Shown: positions 33,301 to 45,615 of the stretch, piece after piece
How the letters are laid out: every line of letters begins with the position of its first letter
How positions within the stretch are numbered: the first letter of the stretch is position 1
Source: Maylandia zebra
Taxonomy: Eukaryota; Chordata; Actinopteri; Cichliformes; Cichlidae
DNA length: 64,000 nucleotides
Direction of reading: 5' to 3'
Assembly: GCF_041146795.1 (NCBI RefSeq)
Contig: NC_135169.1
Location: 13,981,352 to 14,045,351, forward strand
Position numbers and translations under genes: made by a program
Notes under the pieces: generated by a model
The model's input: only the letters and a program-made list of their open reading frames with translations
Told to the model about the DNA's origin: nothing
The model's database searches: none

Positions 33301-34371
33301 TTGTACTGTGAGGGTTTAAGTATGAACAGTATGTGATGTTTGAAGTACTTTGCATTGTTGTTCTGCTAACAGGTGCAGTGCAAATGACTCCACATCATCT
33401 TGTCTTAGACTCTTAATGACTCTTCGTGACTTCTAAACGAAACAAAGTTGTTTTGTGCCAGATCAGATTTCATGCTAATGACTCACACATGCTCTGAATT
33501 CTGTTCTCACACATTGAGAGTTTCGATGTGTTTACAAATGTGTGTTCTCATCGATACTTGCAGCGTTAGAATCAAAACGTTAACTTTCCTTCAAAATTTT
33601 ACTATTACTGCCATCATAAAGCAAACTGCAACTTACTGAAACATTTAGTGGTAAAAATAACCATTAATTAAAAGCTTCTCGGAGTGATGAATAAACATTT
33701 GACATTTTCAGTTTAAATTTTCAGGATTTGGGGCTTCATTTCAGCCAGTGCTGTTGAGAATCCTGTCAAAATTGATACAATTGGAAATACAGAAAAATAC
33801 TGTCAGGTTCTGATGCACCAAAGTGTTTGATTGGCAATTGTTAGATTTTTCAGCATGAAAATGAAGTAGAGCTCTAAATGTCCTACAGGAAAATATTTCT
33901 GAAAAGGAAATTACAGAAATACAGTTCAGGCTGTGTATGAACTTTGTTTTTCCATGTACTGTACTTCTATATATGTTTCAATAAATCACTGCACCTATTT
34001 CCTTTTCTCAGGGCAACATGTAAAGAAATGAACGGTTGCTCAAGACTTTTGCACATTACTGTACATCATGGTAAACTTACAAACAGAAACTGCAGTGATG
34101 TTTAAATGTTGTTATGATTCTTGACATTGTAGACTCAGCTACACACCTCTTCTTCAGCGTGCCATGTTTTAGTTTGTATTGGAAACTTTTATGTTCAAGG
34201 CATCTCACCTCAGAGAACAGAACAAATGAAAAAATATGTCAAATGTGCCAGAGCATGAAATTCCACTTCAAATGTTTCACTGAGCTGATGCAGGTTGGTA
34301 AAGGCGTCTTTGCAACCTACTTGCAACCAGCAGCATTGGTGAATGAAAAAAAAGTAAATGTTCCTTTCTAA

Positions 34372-34452
34372 TAATAATAATAATAATAATGGATTGGATT
34401 TATATAGCGCTTTTCTAGGCACCCAAAGCGCTTTACAATACTTACTTTCTAA
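34372..34452. repeat. Small retroposon-like insertion shared by units 1 and 2
   Basis: An ATA-repeat start, TATATAGCGCTTTTCTAGGC and CAAAGCGCTTTAC sit between 8-bp copies of CTTTCTAA (34364-34371 and 34445-34452). The same insert is at 39609-39689 in unit 2. Unit 3 has the empty site at about 47328-47335. Confidence 0.85.
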
Positions 34453-35079
34453 GTAACTATTATTATTATTATTCCCATCATAATGCTACTGCAACAGTAA
34501 CAAATACTGAAAACGTTTAATCATGAAGATAAAAATGAAAAGATTTCAAACTTGTCTTAAACTATTTATTTCAACAGACATTTTGAACATTGTCAACAAG
34601 TTTGAAGGATTTAAAGAAAGAAAGAAAAGAAAGAAAAAAACTGTAGCAGTAATGTCCTGATGCTCAGCTGTGTGACGTCAGTGTTTTATTTACAGTTTGT
34701 TTGTTTTTTTCCCCAATGCAGTGTTGGCAGCTTTTCAGGTCCTTGTCCCAGTTCTGCACTCCTCTCCTGCACCTGCTCCTGCTCCTCTCTTCCCTCTCCA
34801 TGCTTCACATAGAAATTTGAGGCTGTGATTAGTGATGACTGCCAGCCTTACCTGATGCAGTCCTCTGAACATGTCCCTCCACCCCTCTCCTTAACACCCC
34901 TCACGCCTCTTTGCCTTCAGATGTTAATAGTAAGAAAACAAGTACTAAAAACAAACATATAAAGTATATATTTAAACTGAAAGTCAGAGAAACAAACATC
35001 AACAACCAGGAAGCAGCTTCACCTCTGATCACACATCATTGAACTTTTACAGCCCTGTGTCCCTAGTAGGTCCCTGAGG
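34453..35079. other. Array sequence without recognisable gene
   Basis: AT-rich stretch with an AAAGA repeat near 34615-34640 and a CT-rich stretch near 34760-34800. It is repeated at 39690-40039 plus 42541-42799, split there by the GC-rich insertion. Confidence 0.5.
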
Positions 35080-35360
35080 TCATGTGATCAGGGCCTACTT
35101 TTTATTCAGCATACAAGGCTGAAAACCAAGGGAGACAGAGCTTTTGCCACTGTGGCTTCCAGACTGTGGAACTCTCTTCCTCACAACTTAAGATCTGCGG
35201 ACTCAGTGGTCACTTTTAAAAAACAACTAAAAACACATCTTTTTAGAATTGCATTTTGTTAACTTTTGTCTGCTTTTTGTTTATACCTTGTGAAGAACTT
35301 TGTGATCTTTTATCTAGAAATGTGCTAAATAAATAAAATTTTGCTTACTTACTTACTTAT
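35080..35360 (+). mobile_element. L2-like LINE 3' fragment (copy also at 42800-43082)
   Basis: One frame reads GDRAFATVASRLWNSLP and FKKQLKTHLF, the C-terminal signature of L2-like ORF2. It is followed by a short 3' UTR and a TTAC repeat tail. The insertion predates duplication because both units carry it at the same place. Confidence 0.8.
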
Positions 35361-35382
35361 ACACTCAACTCTACTCACTCAC

Positions 35383-35733
35383 CTGGAGGATCAACTCTCA
35401 GGTAGATGATGCTGATCGAGGAGTCTTCAGATGAGCTCTCCTGCGGCTTGTTAGTCTGTTGACACGACACTCGTATGTTCCAGTGTCATTAATCGTCACA
35501 TTCTTCAGAATCAAAGACACGTCTCCCTCCTTCATCTGTCTGTCCTGCAGATCCACCCAGTTCTCAAAAGATGGATGCTGTTTAGCTAGATCAGGATGAT
35601 CATCCAAGTAAAAAAACACATATTGTTCTTCTATTTCAGCCCTGCTCCACTCTACAGCTGTGTGCTGGGTTGTTTGGAGCTCGACATGGTAGAGTGACAT
35701 TCTGTCCGATGGTGGCTGTGAGGTTCACGTGGA
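35383..35733 (-). pseudogene. Ig V-set exon with two frameshifts, unit 1
   Basis: A 351-nt exon bounded by CTTCAG and CCAG|GTGAGT. It starts VHVNLTATIGQNVTLPCRAP in one frame, moves to a second frame for TAVEWSRAEIEEQYVFFYLD, GDVSLILKNVT and NDTGTYECRV, and returns to the first for SISIIYLRVDPP. The first frame meets TGA soon after the cysteine, so the exon cannot encode the domain. The canonical cysteines, the VEWSR tryptophan and the DTGTYEC motif are otherwise preserved. It resembles V-set exons of fish B7/butyrophilin-like receptors. No other exon of the same gene is recognisable, so it is a relic. Confidence 0.8.
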
Positions 35734-36107
35734 CTGAAGGAGAGAGAAAACAACACAGAGCAGAGAGGACGGATTCACAGCTTCAACAATATTAAAGACA
35801 TCAGAATCACGTGTTTTCTGAATGAAACAAGCAAACTAAAAACACATGATGGTAGAGATGAGCAAGCATTTTCTTTTCAGCAAGTGGATGAGTAACATTG
35901 CTGCCTTATTCAGACATAGATCTCTTATAGGTTGATCACATATTAGGCTAATGTTCCTCACAGCTTCATTCAAACATTTCAGCAGATAGTCTTTAAAACA
36001 CCCTGAGCAAACTGTTACTGTACGTTTGTGTTCTGATGTGGAAACTCTAGAAATATGTCCACTCTTCAAACAAAGCCTTAAAAAGAAGTATGACTATATA
36101 TATATAT

Positions 36108-37889
36108 TAGGGGTGCAACGATACACAAAATTCACGGTTCGGTTCGGTTCGATACTTTGGTGTCACGGTTCGATATTTTTTCGATACAAAAAAATATTCA
36201 TGCTTTTTTAATTTGTCACTTATTAAAATTATAAATATATATTTTAACTCAAAAGTACAGTTTTTAAATTTAACCCTAACCCTTGTGCGTGTTTTTTATT
36301 TTGACAGCGAATGCGCACCTGTGGACCACTTATGTGCACCCCTGGTTATTTAGCTCGTCATATTGCAGCCACAGAAATTCTTTTGTCCATGAAACCATAA
36401 AGCTGCACTTTCTTTTTGCCTTATAGTCTGATTTGTCATAACTTCTCCGTTTTGTGGTAAGATTTTCTTTGGCTGTCACTTCTTCACCCTGACCTGTCTT
36501 ATTTGGCTCAGCAGAACTAAAATATATATCCTGCTGCTTTTACACACGCACTCACATAAGCTCAGCGATTCTCTGCGCGATCAACCTCTCACATGTTTAA
36601 GCTTGCTGCGGGAGATTTCACTTGTCATGTTTGCATAGTAAGCTAACAATTGATAAGACGATGTCAGAGGAATTGGTGCACAAATTATCATCACTCACAG
36701 ATCAGTGCTGTCACTCTCTATACACAGTTCGCACGATTGCAAAGTGAAAACAAAAAACAAGCGCAAATTCAATCGTGATTTCAATATGTCACATATTGAC
36801 AGTGGCTCACCGATGACATAATTACCCAGCTACATTTCCGAAAGAATGCAAAAGCATTGACATATATTTTTCCTTCCTACAATAGCCGGACGGGCAGGGC
36901 AGAGATAGATTTTGGTAGCCCGACTGGAAAAATTGCTAGCCCCGGGACGTCGGGCTAGCGATATTGCGAGCCCTGTATCTGATTGAGGAATCACTCATCT
37001 TTGGAAAAGAGAGTTTATTACAGAGAAATGGTTATACTATAAGCTTCTTCTGGGCTATATTCTCAGCAGCATATTAAACATATCAGGTCCCCATAAGGAG
37101 AATCCTGTGCTAACAGCTGTCTAAATGACTCGGGTAAAGTTTGTCGCATGCATGCTTGTTGTTTTTGTCTGCTTCCACTTGTCTTTGCACTAGGATGATG
37201 TAAATGTGCAGTCATATTCGTTGTGTTCCCACTAGTGCTTTCAGGTTAATCTCGTTGAAATGACCTTAACGCCACAACACGGCAAATCTCCGTTAACGAG
37301 CTACCGCCGATCGCCCCGTGCATGGGGCTAGACGGCCAACACGTTAACTAGCAAACTGCGCTAACGCACTAGTTCCCACCAGAGATGGGCAGTAACGCGT
37401 TACTTGTAACACGTTACTGTAATCTGATTACTTTTTTCAAGTAACGAGTAAAGTAAGGGATTACTATTGCAAAATCGGTAATTAGATTACGTTACTTTCC
37501 CGTAGGAACGCTGCGTTAGTTACTGCGTTACTAAAACCGTGATTTTTTTGCGAGAATGTCTCATGACAGTGACGTAAGCAAGTGCGCCGTTGGTGATAAC
37601 AGCTGTGTGCAGATCAACAATGGATCATATATCGATTGTGGGAGAGAGTATGAGCGTGCAGCGTTTAAAGCGTGGAAGTACTGACCTTATTTTGAGTTTG
37701 ATTCCATAAAAAGTGACAAAAACATTAGTGTCCGTTGTGCGTGGGAAGAAAACTTTTTACAGCGAAAAAAACCCCTAAACTTCCAAGCAAGCACCGAGTG
37801 CGCAACGATGTAATGGGAAACTCACAGAGAAACTTGCGGATTCTTCAACTGACCGCAGCACACCTGCACCAGGGTAAACCTCCGCCAAA
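36108..37889. mobile_element. Cluster of transposon fragments in unit 1
   Basis: It begins TAGGGGTGCAACGATACAC, a common fish hAT end. A GC-rich inverted segment follows near 36925-36965 (CTAGCCCCGGGACG and its partner), then a stretch starting ACTAGTGC near 37230, then another element start at 37384 (GATGGGCAGTAACGCG). The last is cut off at 37889, where the next unit begins, so the duplication breakpoint lies inside it. Confidence 0.65.
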
Positions 37890-40039
37890 CCCATCATCTG
37901 TTCTTTGACCATAACAGAGGATTACTGTATCAGTTTTAATGTTAACAGCGTTAGCATCATTGCTAATTAAAGCTATTCTCACAGGTGAGCTACTATACAT
38001 GCTGATATTTAGATTTGTCTTTACAATCTTGCTGTTTGTCTGTATCATGATTGCTAATAGCTGTTCGTCATCTTCTTGTTTTTCATGTTTTGTTTTGTTT
38101 TTTGCTCTTTTAGCTGTCAGTGACTCTGCATCCACAGTTTCAGTTTCTGCTCCTGTTTGATTTTTTAGTTCTTTGTACTGTGAGGGTTTAAGTATGAACA
38201 GTATGTGATGTTTGAAGTACTTTGCATTGTTGTTCTGCTAACAGGTGCAGTGCAAATGACTCAACATCATCTTGTCTTAGACTCTTAATGACTCTTCGTG
38301 ACTTCTAAACGAAACAAAGTTGTTTTGTGCCAGATCAGATTTCATGCTAATGACTCACACATGCTCTGAATTCTGTTCTCACACATTGAGAGTTTCGATG
38401 TGTTTACAAATGTGTGTTCTCATCGATACTTGAGCAGCAGCTTTCTGTAGCCTTGAAGATGACTTACAGTCAGGTCATAGAGTGCAGTGCTGATTACCAG
38501 GACTGTGTGCTGCGTGTCTCTCATAGAGCACTCATACAGCTCCCCATCATAAGTCTGTGCCCACTGCACATACCCAGATTTCAATCATTAATCAAGTTAT
38601 ATGATCCCAGGAAAGACTGTAAAATGTCCTAATTATTTACAGCAAAATATAAATCTTTTACAGTCTGCAACAAAGCAGTTTTTGCCTTTATGGGTAGCTT
38701 TCCTCCTCATTATCAATTGTGTGGTGAGTTGATGAGCAATAACAATGAGTACTAATCAGTAAAGGTGTCTTTGCAACATACTTACAACTAGCAGCGTTAG
38801 AATCAAAACGTGAACTTTCCTTCAAAATTTTACTATTACTGCCATCATAAAGCAAACTGCAACTTACTGAAACATTTAGTGGTAAAAATAGCCATTAATT
38901 AAAAGCTTCTCGGAGTGATGAATAAACATTTGACATTTTCAGTTTAAATTTTCAGGATTTGGGGCTTCATTTCAGCCAGTGCTGTTGAGAATCCTGTCAA
39001 AATTGATACAATTGGAAATACAGAAAAATACTGTCAGGTTCTGATGCACCAAAGTGTTTGATTGGCAATTGTTTGATTTTTCAGCATAAAAATGAAGTAG
39101 AGCTCTAAATGTCCTACAGGAAAATATTTCTGATGATACCTAAAAGAAATTACAGAAATACAGTTCAGGCTGTGTATGAACTTTGTTTTTCCATATACTG
39201 TACTTCTATATATGTTTCAATAAATCACTGCACCTATTTCCTCTTCTCAGCAACATGTAAAGAAATGAACGGTTGCTCAAGACTTTTGCACATTACTGTA
39301 CATCATGGTAAACTTACAAACAGAAACTGCAGTGATGTTTAAATGTTGTTATGATTCTTGACATTGTAGACTCAGCTACATGCCTCTTCTTCAGCGTGCC
39401 ATGTTTTAGTTTGTATTGGAAACTTTTATGTTCAAGGCATCTCACCTCAGAGAACAGAAGAAATGAAAAAATATGTCAAATGTACCAGAGCATGAAATTC
39501 CACTTCAAATGTTTCACTGAGCTGATGCAGGTTGGTAAAGGCGTCTTTGCAACCTACTTGCAACCAGCAGCATTGGTGAATGAAAAAAAAGTAAATGTTC
39601 CTTTCTAATAATAATAATAATAATAATGGATTGGATTTATATAGCGCTTTTCTAGGCACCCAAAGCGCTTTACAATACTTACTTTCTAAGTAACTATTAT
39701 TATTATTATTCCCATCATAATGCTACTGCAACAGTAACAAATACTGAAAACTTTTAATCATGAAGATAAAAATGAAAAGATTTCAAACTTGTCTTAAACT
39801 ATTTATTTCAACAGACATTTTGAACATTGTCAACAAGTTTGAACGATTTAAAGAAAGAAAGAAAAAAACTGTAGCATTAATGTCCTGATGCTCAGCTGTG
39901 TGATGTCAGTGTTTTATTTACAGTTTGTTTGTTTTTTTCCCCAATGCAGTGTGGGCAGCTTTTCAGGTCCTTGTCCCAGTTCTGCACTCCTCTCCTGCTC
40001 CTCTCTTCCCTCTCCAGGCTTCACATAGAAATTTGAGGC

Positions 40040-42537
40040 ATCTTCCTTGGGGGGCTCAACCCGGGGTAGCGGTCATGTCCGGTTGGGGGCTCTTTTCTGA
40101 CTATTTCCTCGTGGCTGCGTGCAGCGGGGCTAGGGGAGGGTCTGTGCTGATGGACGTGGGTTACTGACCTGGTAGCCTGTCTGCCCCTGGGTGGGTCCGG
40201 GATGGGCGTGAGGGTCTGGGGGCGCTCCGTTTCTGGGCCGGGGCTCTGGCCGGGCCTCGGGGCCTTGGGTCCTGGTTTGTGTGTTGCCGGGGTTGTGGGC
40301 GGGTGTGTGCACGGGGGCCCATCCCTGGCGCAGGGTGCCGCCGGTGTGTCGAGCCACCTGTGGGGCTCTTCAACCGGTGGGGGAGATTGTCACACCTTGC
40401 AGGAGCTTTCCTCCCCTCAGGAACTCTCTGCAGGAGGGGGAGATACAGGAGAGGTGGAGGAAGATCTCAGCCTGGGCGTCTATTGTCTCATGTAGTCTGG
40501 AAGATGAGTGGATGGTGGGGTGGGTGCAGTTTTCTCTGTGGTGGGGTTGGGTGGACTGTCCCGGGCTCTGTGGGGCCGGGGGGCGCTGCTGCGCTGGGCC
40601 CCGGTCTGGATGGGCCTGGGCCCCCTTTCCCTGGCGGGTCGCGGAGTATGGGGGTGCCTACTGGGGTCAGTGGGGGAGCTGGCCCCAGGGAGGGGTCACC
40701 TGCTACCCCCCCCCCCCCCCCCCCCCCCCCCCTCTGTCCCCTTCTGGCTGCCTCTGCCTCAATTTTATCCCACAACTTAGACATTCACATTACTCACACT
40801 CTCATTACACATACATATAGGATCTTGGGGGTGGGCACGATACACGGAGTCCAAGTTACCATCAGGGTGTACACCCCACCCCTGGCATCGTTGCCCACCT
40901 CTCAATTTTAAATACACATAGACATTGAGGGCTAGCAGGAGGGACCATGCGCTTACCTGCTGCTCCTTGGCAGGTAGCTCCATGCCCTCCTGGGTTTTAA
41001 TTGCACCTTAGAACATACATGCATCAACACTACAATGAGCGGGTGGAGGGAGGTTTGGAGTCTTCTCTCACCCCCATTCTCTGCGGCCTGCTGGAGCGGG
41101 GGGGCTAGGAGGAGGAGTTGGCCGTCCGACTGCGGTCTGGGGTGTGGGGCCTCCCTGCTGCTGCGGAGTCGGGGCGGTCTGCCTCTCCCCACCGCAGGGA
41201 AAAGGGTAACACCACCTGGGTCTGGGTGCAGTTCCCCCCTCCAGGGGCAAGGGTACCTAGACCCGGTTTGTAGAGTACGCTTGGGGAGTGTGATCGTGTG
41301 TACAGCGTCTCTTTATGTTTGTCTCCACGTCGGTTGAGTGTGAAGTGCACATGAGAGCATGAGGGTGGGAATGGATGTTTGTGTCTGTGTGTGCCTGTAT
41401 GTCTGTGTCTATATGTCAGGTTGGGTATCAGACGCCACCTCTCTGGGGACATCTCGGGCCCTCCAAGGTTTGGAGGCCTATCTCCACCCACCACCACTTC
41501 CCCTGCCAGTGGCGGACTCCCTCAGGTGTCGGTGCGTTGGTGGTTCTTTGTATCTGGGGGTGGGCGTCCGGGTACACACCGGCTCACTCCTTGGCGGCCG
41601 CTTATTGGGGCTCGCTCGGGTCACTTTGGAGGAGCCTCTCGGCCTGGGGCTCGGTCACTCAGGCACAGCTGGCTGCCGGCGGAGCTCATGGGCGCGTCAC
41701 TGCAACTCCCCCTGGCTTCTGCTCCGCGGCTGCTGAATGAGCCCTCATCTGGGACTCTCCTTAGCTCTTACTGGGACAGTGGCGCAGCTGCCCATCTGTG
41801 GGTCTTCCTTTGTCTCTTGTGTTCTGGGGGCCTCTGGATGTCTGGAGTTTTGATCTCCTCCATACCTGCTTGATACCATAGAGGACAGGGCTGTGGCTCC
41901 CCACACTCCCTAGCAGATCATTACATGGAGAAACCTTTGGAATGCAAGCATGCTGATCCATACAGGTATGCACACAGGTGTACACATGGGTATTCACAGA
42001 CGCGGACTACAGCTTTCTTGGCTGCTGCCTCAAAGCACACTGTGCGCTGTCTATCTTGCGTGCTGCACAATATCGTTTATTATTTAGTAACTATTGATAT
42101 CTACTGCTAGCTAGTTTATTGTGATGGTGCTTTTTTTTCTTATTATGTTGCTCTTTGTTGTTTGCTGTCTCCTCTGTTTTTTTTTCTCCATACAGGTGAT
42201 CCAGGTGTTTTGTTTTGTTTGTTTGTTTGTTTTTTTCTCTCTTCCCCCCCTTCTCACCGTCTCTTCTCCCCTTTGGTTTTCTTTCTCTCCCTCTCTTTCT
42301 TTCATTCTCTCTCCCTGTCCTATCCCACAGTCATGTCTGTCCCGTTTGTAGCAACTGAAAATAAAATAAATTCATAATTATAATAAAGGTCAATCAAATG
42401 GACCAATATGGCAAGGCCATGATGATCCACTTGGTAAAATAAATCCGCTTGGCATCTTTCTTGGCCTCAAGACAACAATTCTGATGGCTATAGATCCAAA
42501 CGGGACAAAAAACAAAAAAAAGGGAGAAAATTTTTTT
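40040..42537 (+). mobile_element. GC-rich retroposon-like insertion with 8-bp target duplication
   Basis: Unit 2 is interrupted here. TTTGAGGC precedes (40032-40039) and follows (42538-42545) the insert, and the uninterrupted sequence is seen in unit 1 at 34816-34823. The interior is very GC-rich with a C27 run (40706-40732), long G-rich stretches and AATAAAATAAA near 42360; an A-rich then T-rich end closes it. Long frames exist in several phases but look compositional. It may be derived from a LINE 3' UTR. No enzyme is encoded. Confidence 0.7.
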
Positions 42538-43104
42538 TTTGAGGCTGTTATTAGTGATGACTGCCAGCCTTACCTGATGCAGTCCTCTGAACATGTCCCT
42601 CCACCCCTCTCCTTAACACCCCTCACACCTCTTTGCCTTCAGATGTTAATAGTAAGAAAACAAGTACTAAAAACAAACATATAAAGTATATATTTAAACT
42701 GAAAGTCAGAGAAACAAACATCAACAACCAGGAAGCAGCTTCACCCCTGATCACACATCATTGAACTTTTACAGCCCTGTGTCCCTAGTAGGTCCCTGAG
42801 GTCATGTGATCAGGGCCTACTTGTTATTCAGCATACAAGGCTGAAAACCAAGGGAGATAGAGCTTTTGCCACTGTGGCTGCCAGACTGTGGAACTCTCTT
42901 CCTCACAACTTAAGCTCTGCGGACTCAGTGGTCACTTTTAAAAAACAACTAAAAACACATCTTTTTAGAATTGCATTTTGTTAACTTTTGTCTGCTTTTT
43001 GTTTATACCTTGTGAAGAACTTTGTGATCTTTTATCTAGAAATGTGCTAAATAAATAAAATTTTGCTTACTTACTTACTTATACACTCAACTCTACTCAC
43101 TCAC

Positions 43105-43455
43105 CTGGAGGATCAACTCTCAGGTAGATGATGCTGATCGAGGAGTCTTCAGATGAGCTCTCCTGCGGCTTGTTAGTCTGTTGACACGACACTCGTATGT
43201 TCCAGTGTCATTAATGGTCACATTGCTCAGAATCAAAGACACGTCTCCCTCCTTCATCTGTCTGTCCTGCAGATCCACCCAGTTCTCAAAAGATGGATGC
43301 TGTTTAGCTAGATCAGGATGATCATCCAAGTAAAAAAACACATATTGTTCTTCTATTTCAGCCCTGCTCCACTCTACAGCTGTGTGCTGGGTTGTTTGGA
43401 GCTCGACATGGTAGAGTGACATTCTGTCCGATGGTGGCTGTGAGGTTCACTTGGA
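43105..43455 (-). pseudogene. Ig V-set exon with two frameshifts, unit 2
   Basis: Near-identical copy of 35383-35733 at offset 7722. It carries the same two frameshifts and splice sites, with LSNVT in place of LKNVT. The damage therefore predates the duplication. Confidence 0.8.
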
Positions 43456-43833
43456 CTGAAGGAGAGAGAAAACAACACAGAGCAGAGAGGATGGATTCAC
43501 AGCTTCAACAATATTAAAGACATCAGAATCACGTGTTTTCTGAATGAAACAAACAAACTAAAAACACATGATGGGAGAGATGAGCAAGCATTTTCTTTTC
43601 AGCAAGTGGATGAGTAACATTGCTGCCTTATTCAGACATAGATCTCTTATAGGTTGATCACATATTAGGCTAATGTTCCTCTCAGCTTCATTCAAACATT
43701 TCAGCAGATAGTCTTTTAAACACCCTGAGCAAACTGTTACTGTACGTTTGTGTTCTGATGTGGAAACTCTAGAAATATGTCCACTCTTCAAACAAAGCCT
43801 TAAAAAGAAGTATGACTATATATATATATATAT

Positions 43834-45615
43834 TAGGGGTGCAACGATACACAAAATTCACGGTTCGGTTCGGTTCGATACTTTGGTGTCACGGTTCGAT
43901 ATTTTTTCGATACAAAAAAATATTCATGCCTTTTTAATTTGTCATTTATTAAAATTATAAATATATATTTTAACTCAGAAGTACAGTTTTTAAATTTAAC
44001 CCTAACCCTTGTGCGTGTTTTTTATTTTGACAGCGAATGCGCACCTGTGGACCACTTATGTGCACCCCTGGTTATTTAGCTCGTCATATTGCAGTCACAG
44101 AAATTCTTTTGTCCATGAAACCATAAAGCTGCACTTTCTTTTTGCCTTATAGTCTGATTTGTCATAACTTCTCCGTTTTGTGGTAAGCTTTTCTTTGGCT
44201 GTCACTTCTTCACCCTGACCTGTCTTATTTGGCTCAGCAGAACTAAAATATATATCCTGCTGCTTTTACACAGACACTCACATAAGCTCAGCGATTCTCT
44301 GCGCGATCAACCTCTCACATGTTTAAGCTTGCTGCGGGAGATTTCACTTGTCATGTTTGCATAGTAAGCTAACAATTGATAAGACGATGTCAGAGGAATT
44401 GGTGCACAAATTATCATCACTCACAGATCAGTGCTGTCGCTCTCTATACACAGTTCGCACGATTGCAAAGTGAAAACAAAAAACAAGCGCAAATTCAATC
44501 GTGATTTCAATATGTCACATATTGACAGTGGCTCACCGATGACATAATTACCCAGCTACATTTCCGAAAGAATGCAAAAGCATTGACATATATTTTTCCT
44601 TCCTACAATAGCCGGACGGGCAGGGCAGAGATAGATTTTGGTAGCCCGACTGGAAAAATTGCTAGCCCCGGGACGTCGGGCTAGCGATATTGCGAGCCCT
44701 GTATCTGATTGAGGAATCACTCATCTTTGGAAAAGAGAGTTTATTACAGAGAAATGGTTATACTATAAGCTTCTTCTGGGCTATATTCTCAGCAGCATAT
44801 TAAACATATCAGGTCCCCATAAGGAGAATCCTGTGCTAACAGCTGTCTAAATGACTCGGGTAAAGTTTGTCGCATGCATGCTTGTTGTTTTTGTCTGCTT
44901 CCACTTGTCTTTGCACTAGGATGATGTAAATGTGCAGTCATATTCGTTGTGTTCCCACTAGTGCTTTCAGGTTAATCTCGTTGAAATGACCTTAACGCCA
45001 CAACACGGCAAATCTCCGTTAACGAGCTACCGCCGATCGCCCCGTGCATGGGGCTAGACGGCCAACACGTTAACTAGCAAACTGCGCTAACGCACTAGTT
45101 CCCACCAGAGATGGGCAGTAACGCGTTACTTGTAACACGTTACTGTAATCTGATTACTTTTTTCAAGTAACGAGTAAAGTAAGGGATTACTATTGCAAAA
45201 TCGGTAATTAGATTACGTTACTTTCCCGTAGGAACGCTGCGTTAGTTACTGCGTTACTAAAACCGTGATTTTTTTGCGAGAATGTCTCATGACAGTGACG
45301 TAAGCAAGTGCGCCGTTGGTGATAACAGCTGTGTGCAGATCAACAATGGATCATATATCGATTGTGGGAGAGAGTATGAGCGTGCAGCGTTTAAAGCGTG
45401 GAAGTACTGACCTTATTTTGAGTTTGATTCCATAAAAAGTGACAAAAACATTAGTGTCCGTTGTGCGTGGGAAGAAAACTTTTTACAGCGAAAAAAACCC
45501 CTAAACTTCCAAGCAAGCACCGAGTGCGCAACGATGTAATGGGAAACTCACAGAGAAACTTGCGGATTCTTCAACTGACCGCAGCACACCTGCACCAGGG
45601 TAAACCTCCGCCAAA
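43834..45615. mobile_element. Cluster of transposon fragments in unit 2
   Basis: Copy of 36108-37889 at offset 7726, again cut off where the unit-start sequence CCCATCATCTG begins. Confidence 0.65.

Noticed and set aside
34114..34371. 85-aa frame present in all three array units
   Set aside because: Repetition follows from the duplication; no splice-bounded domain, and the insertion at its end changes its stop context.
40202..41873. Long overlapping frames of 90-210 aa in the GC-rich insert
   Set aside because: Frames are open in several phases on both strands because stop codons are rare in GC-rich DNA; the Pro/Gly-rich products have no domain.
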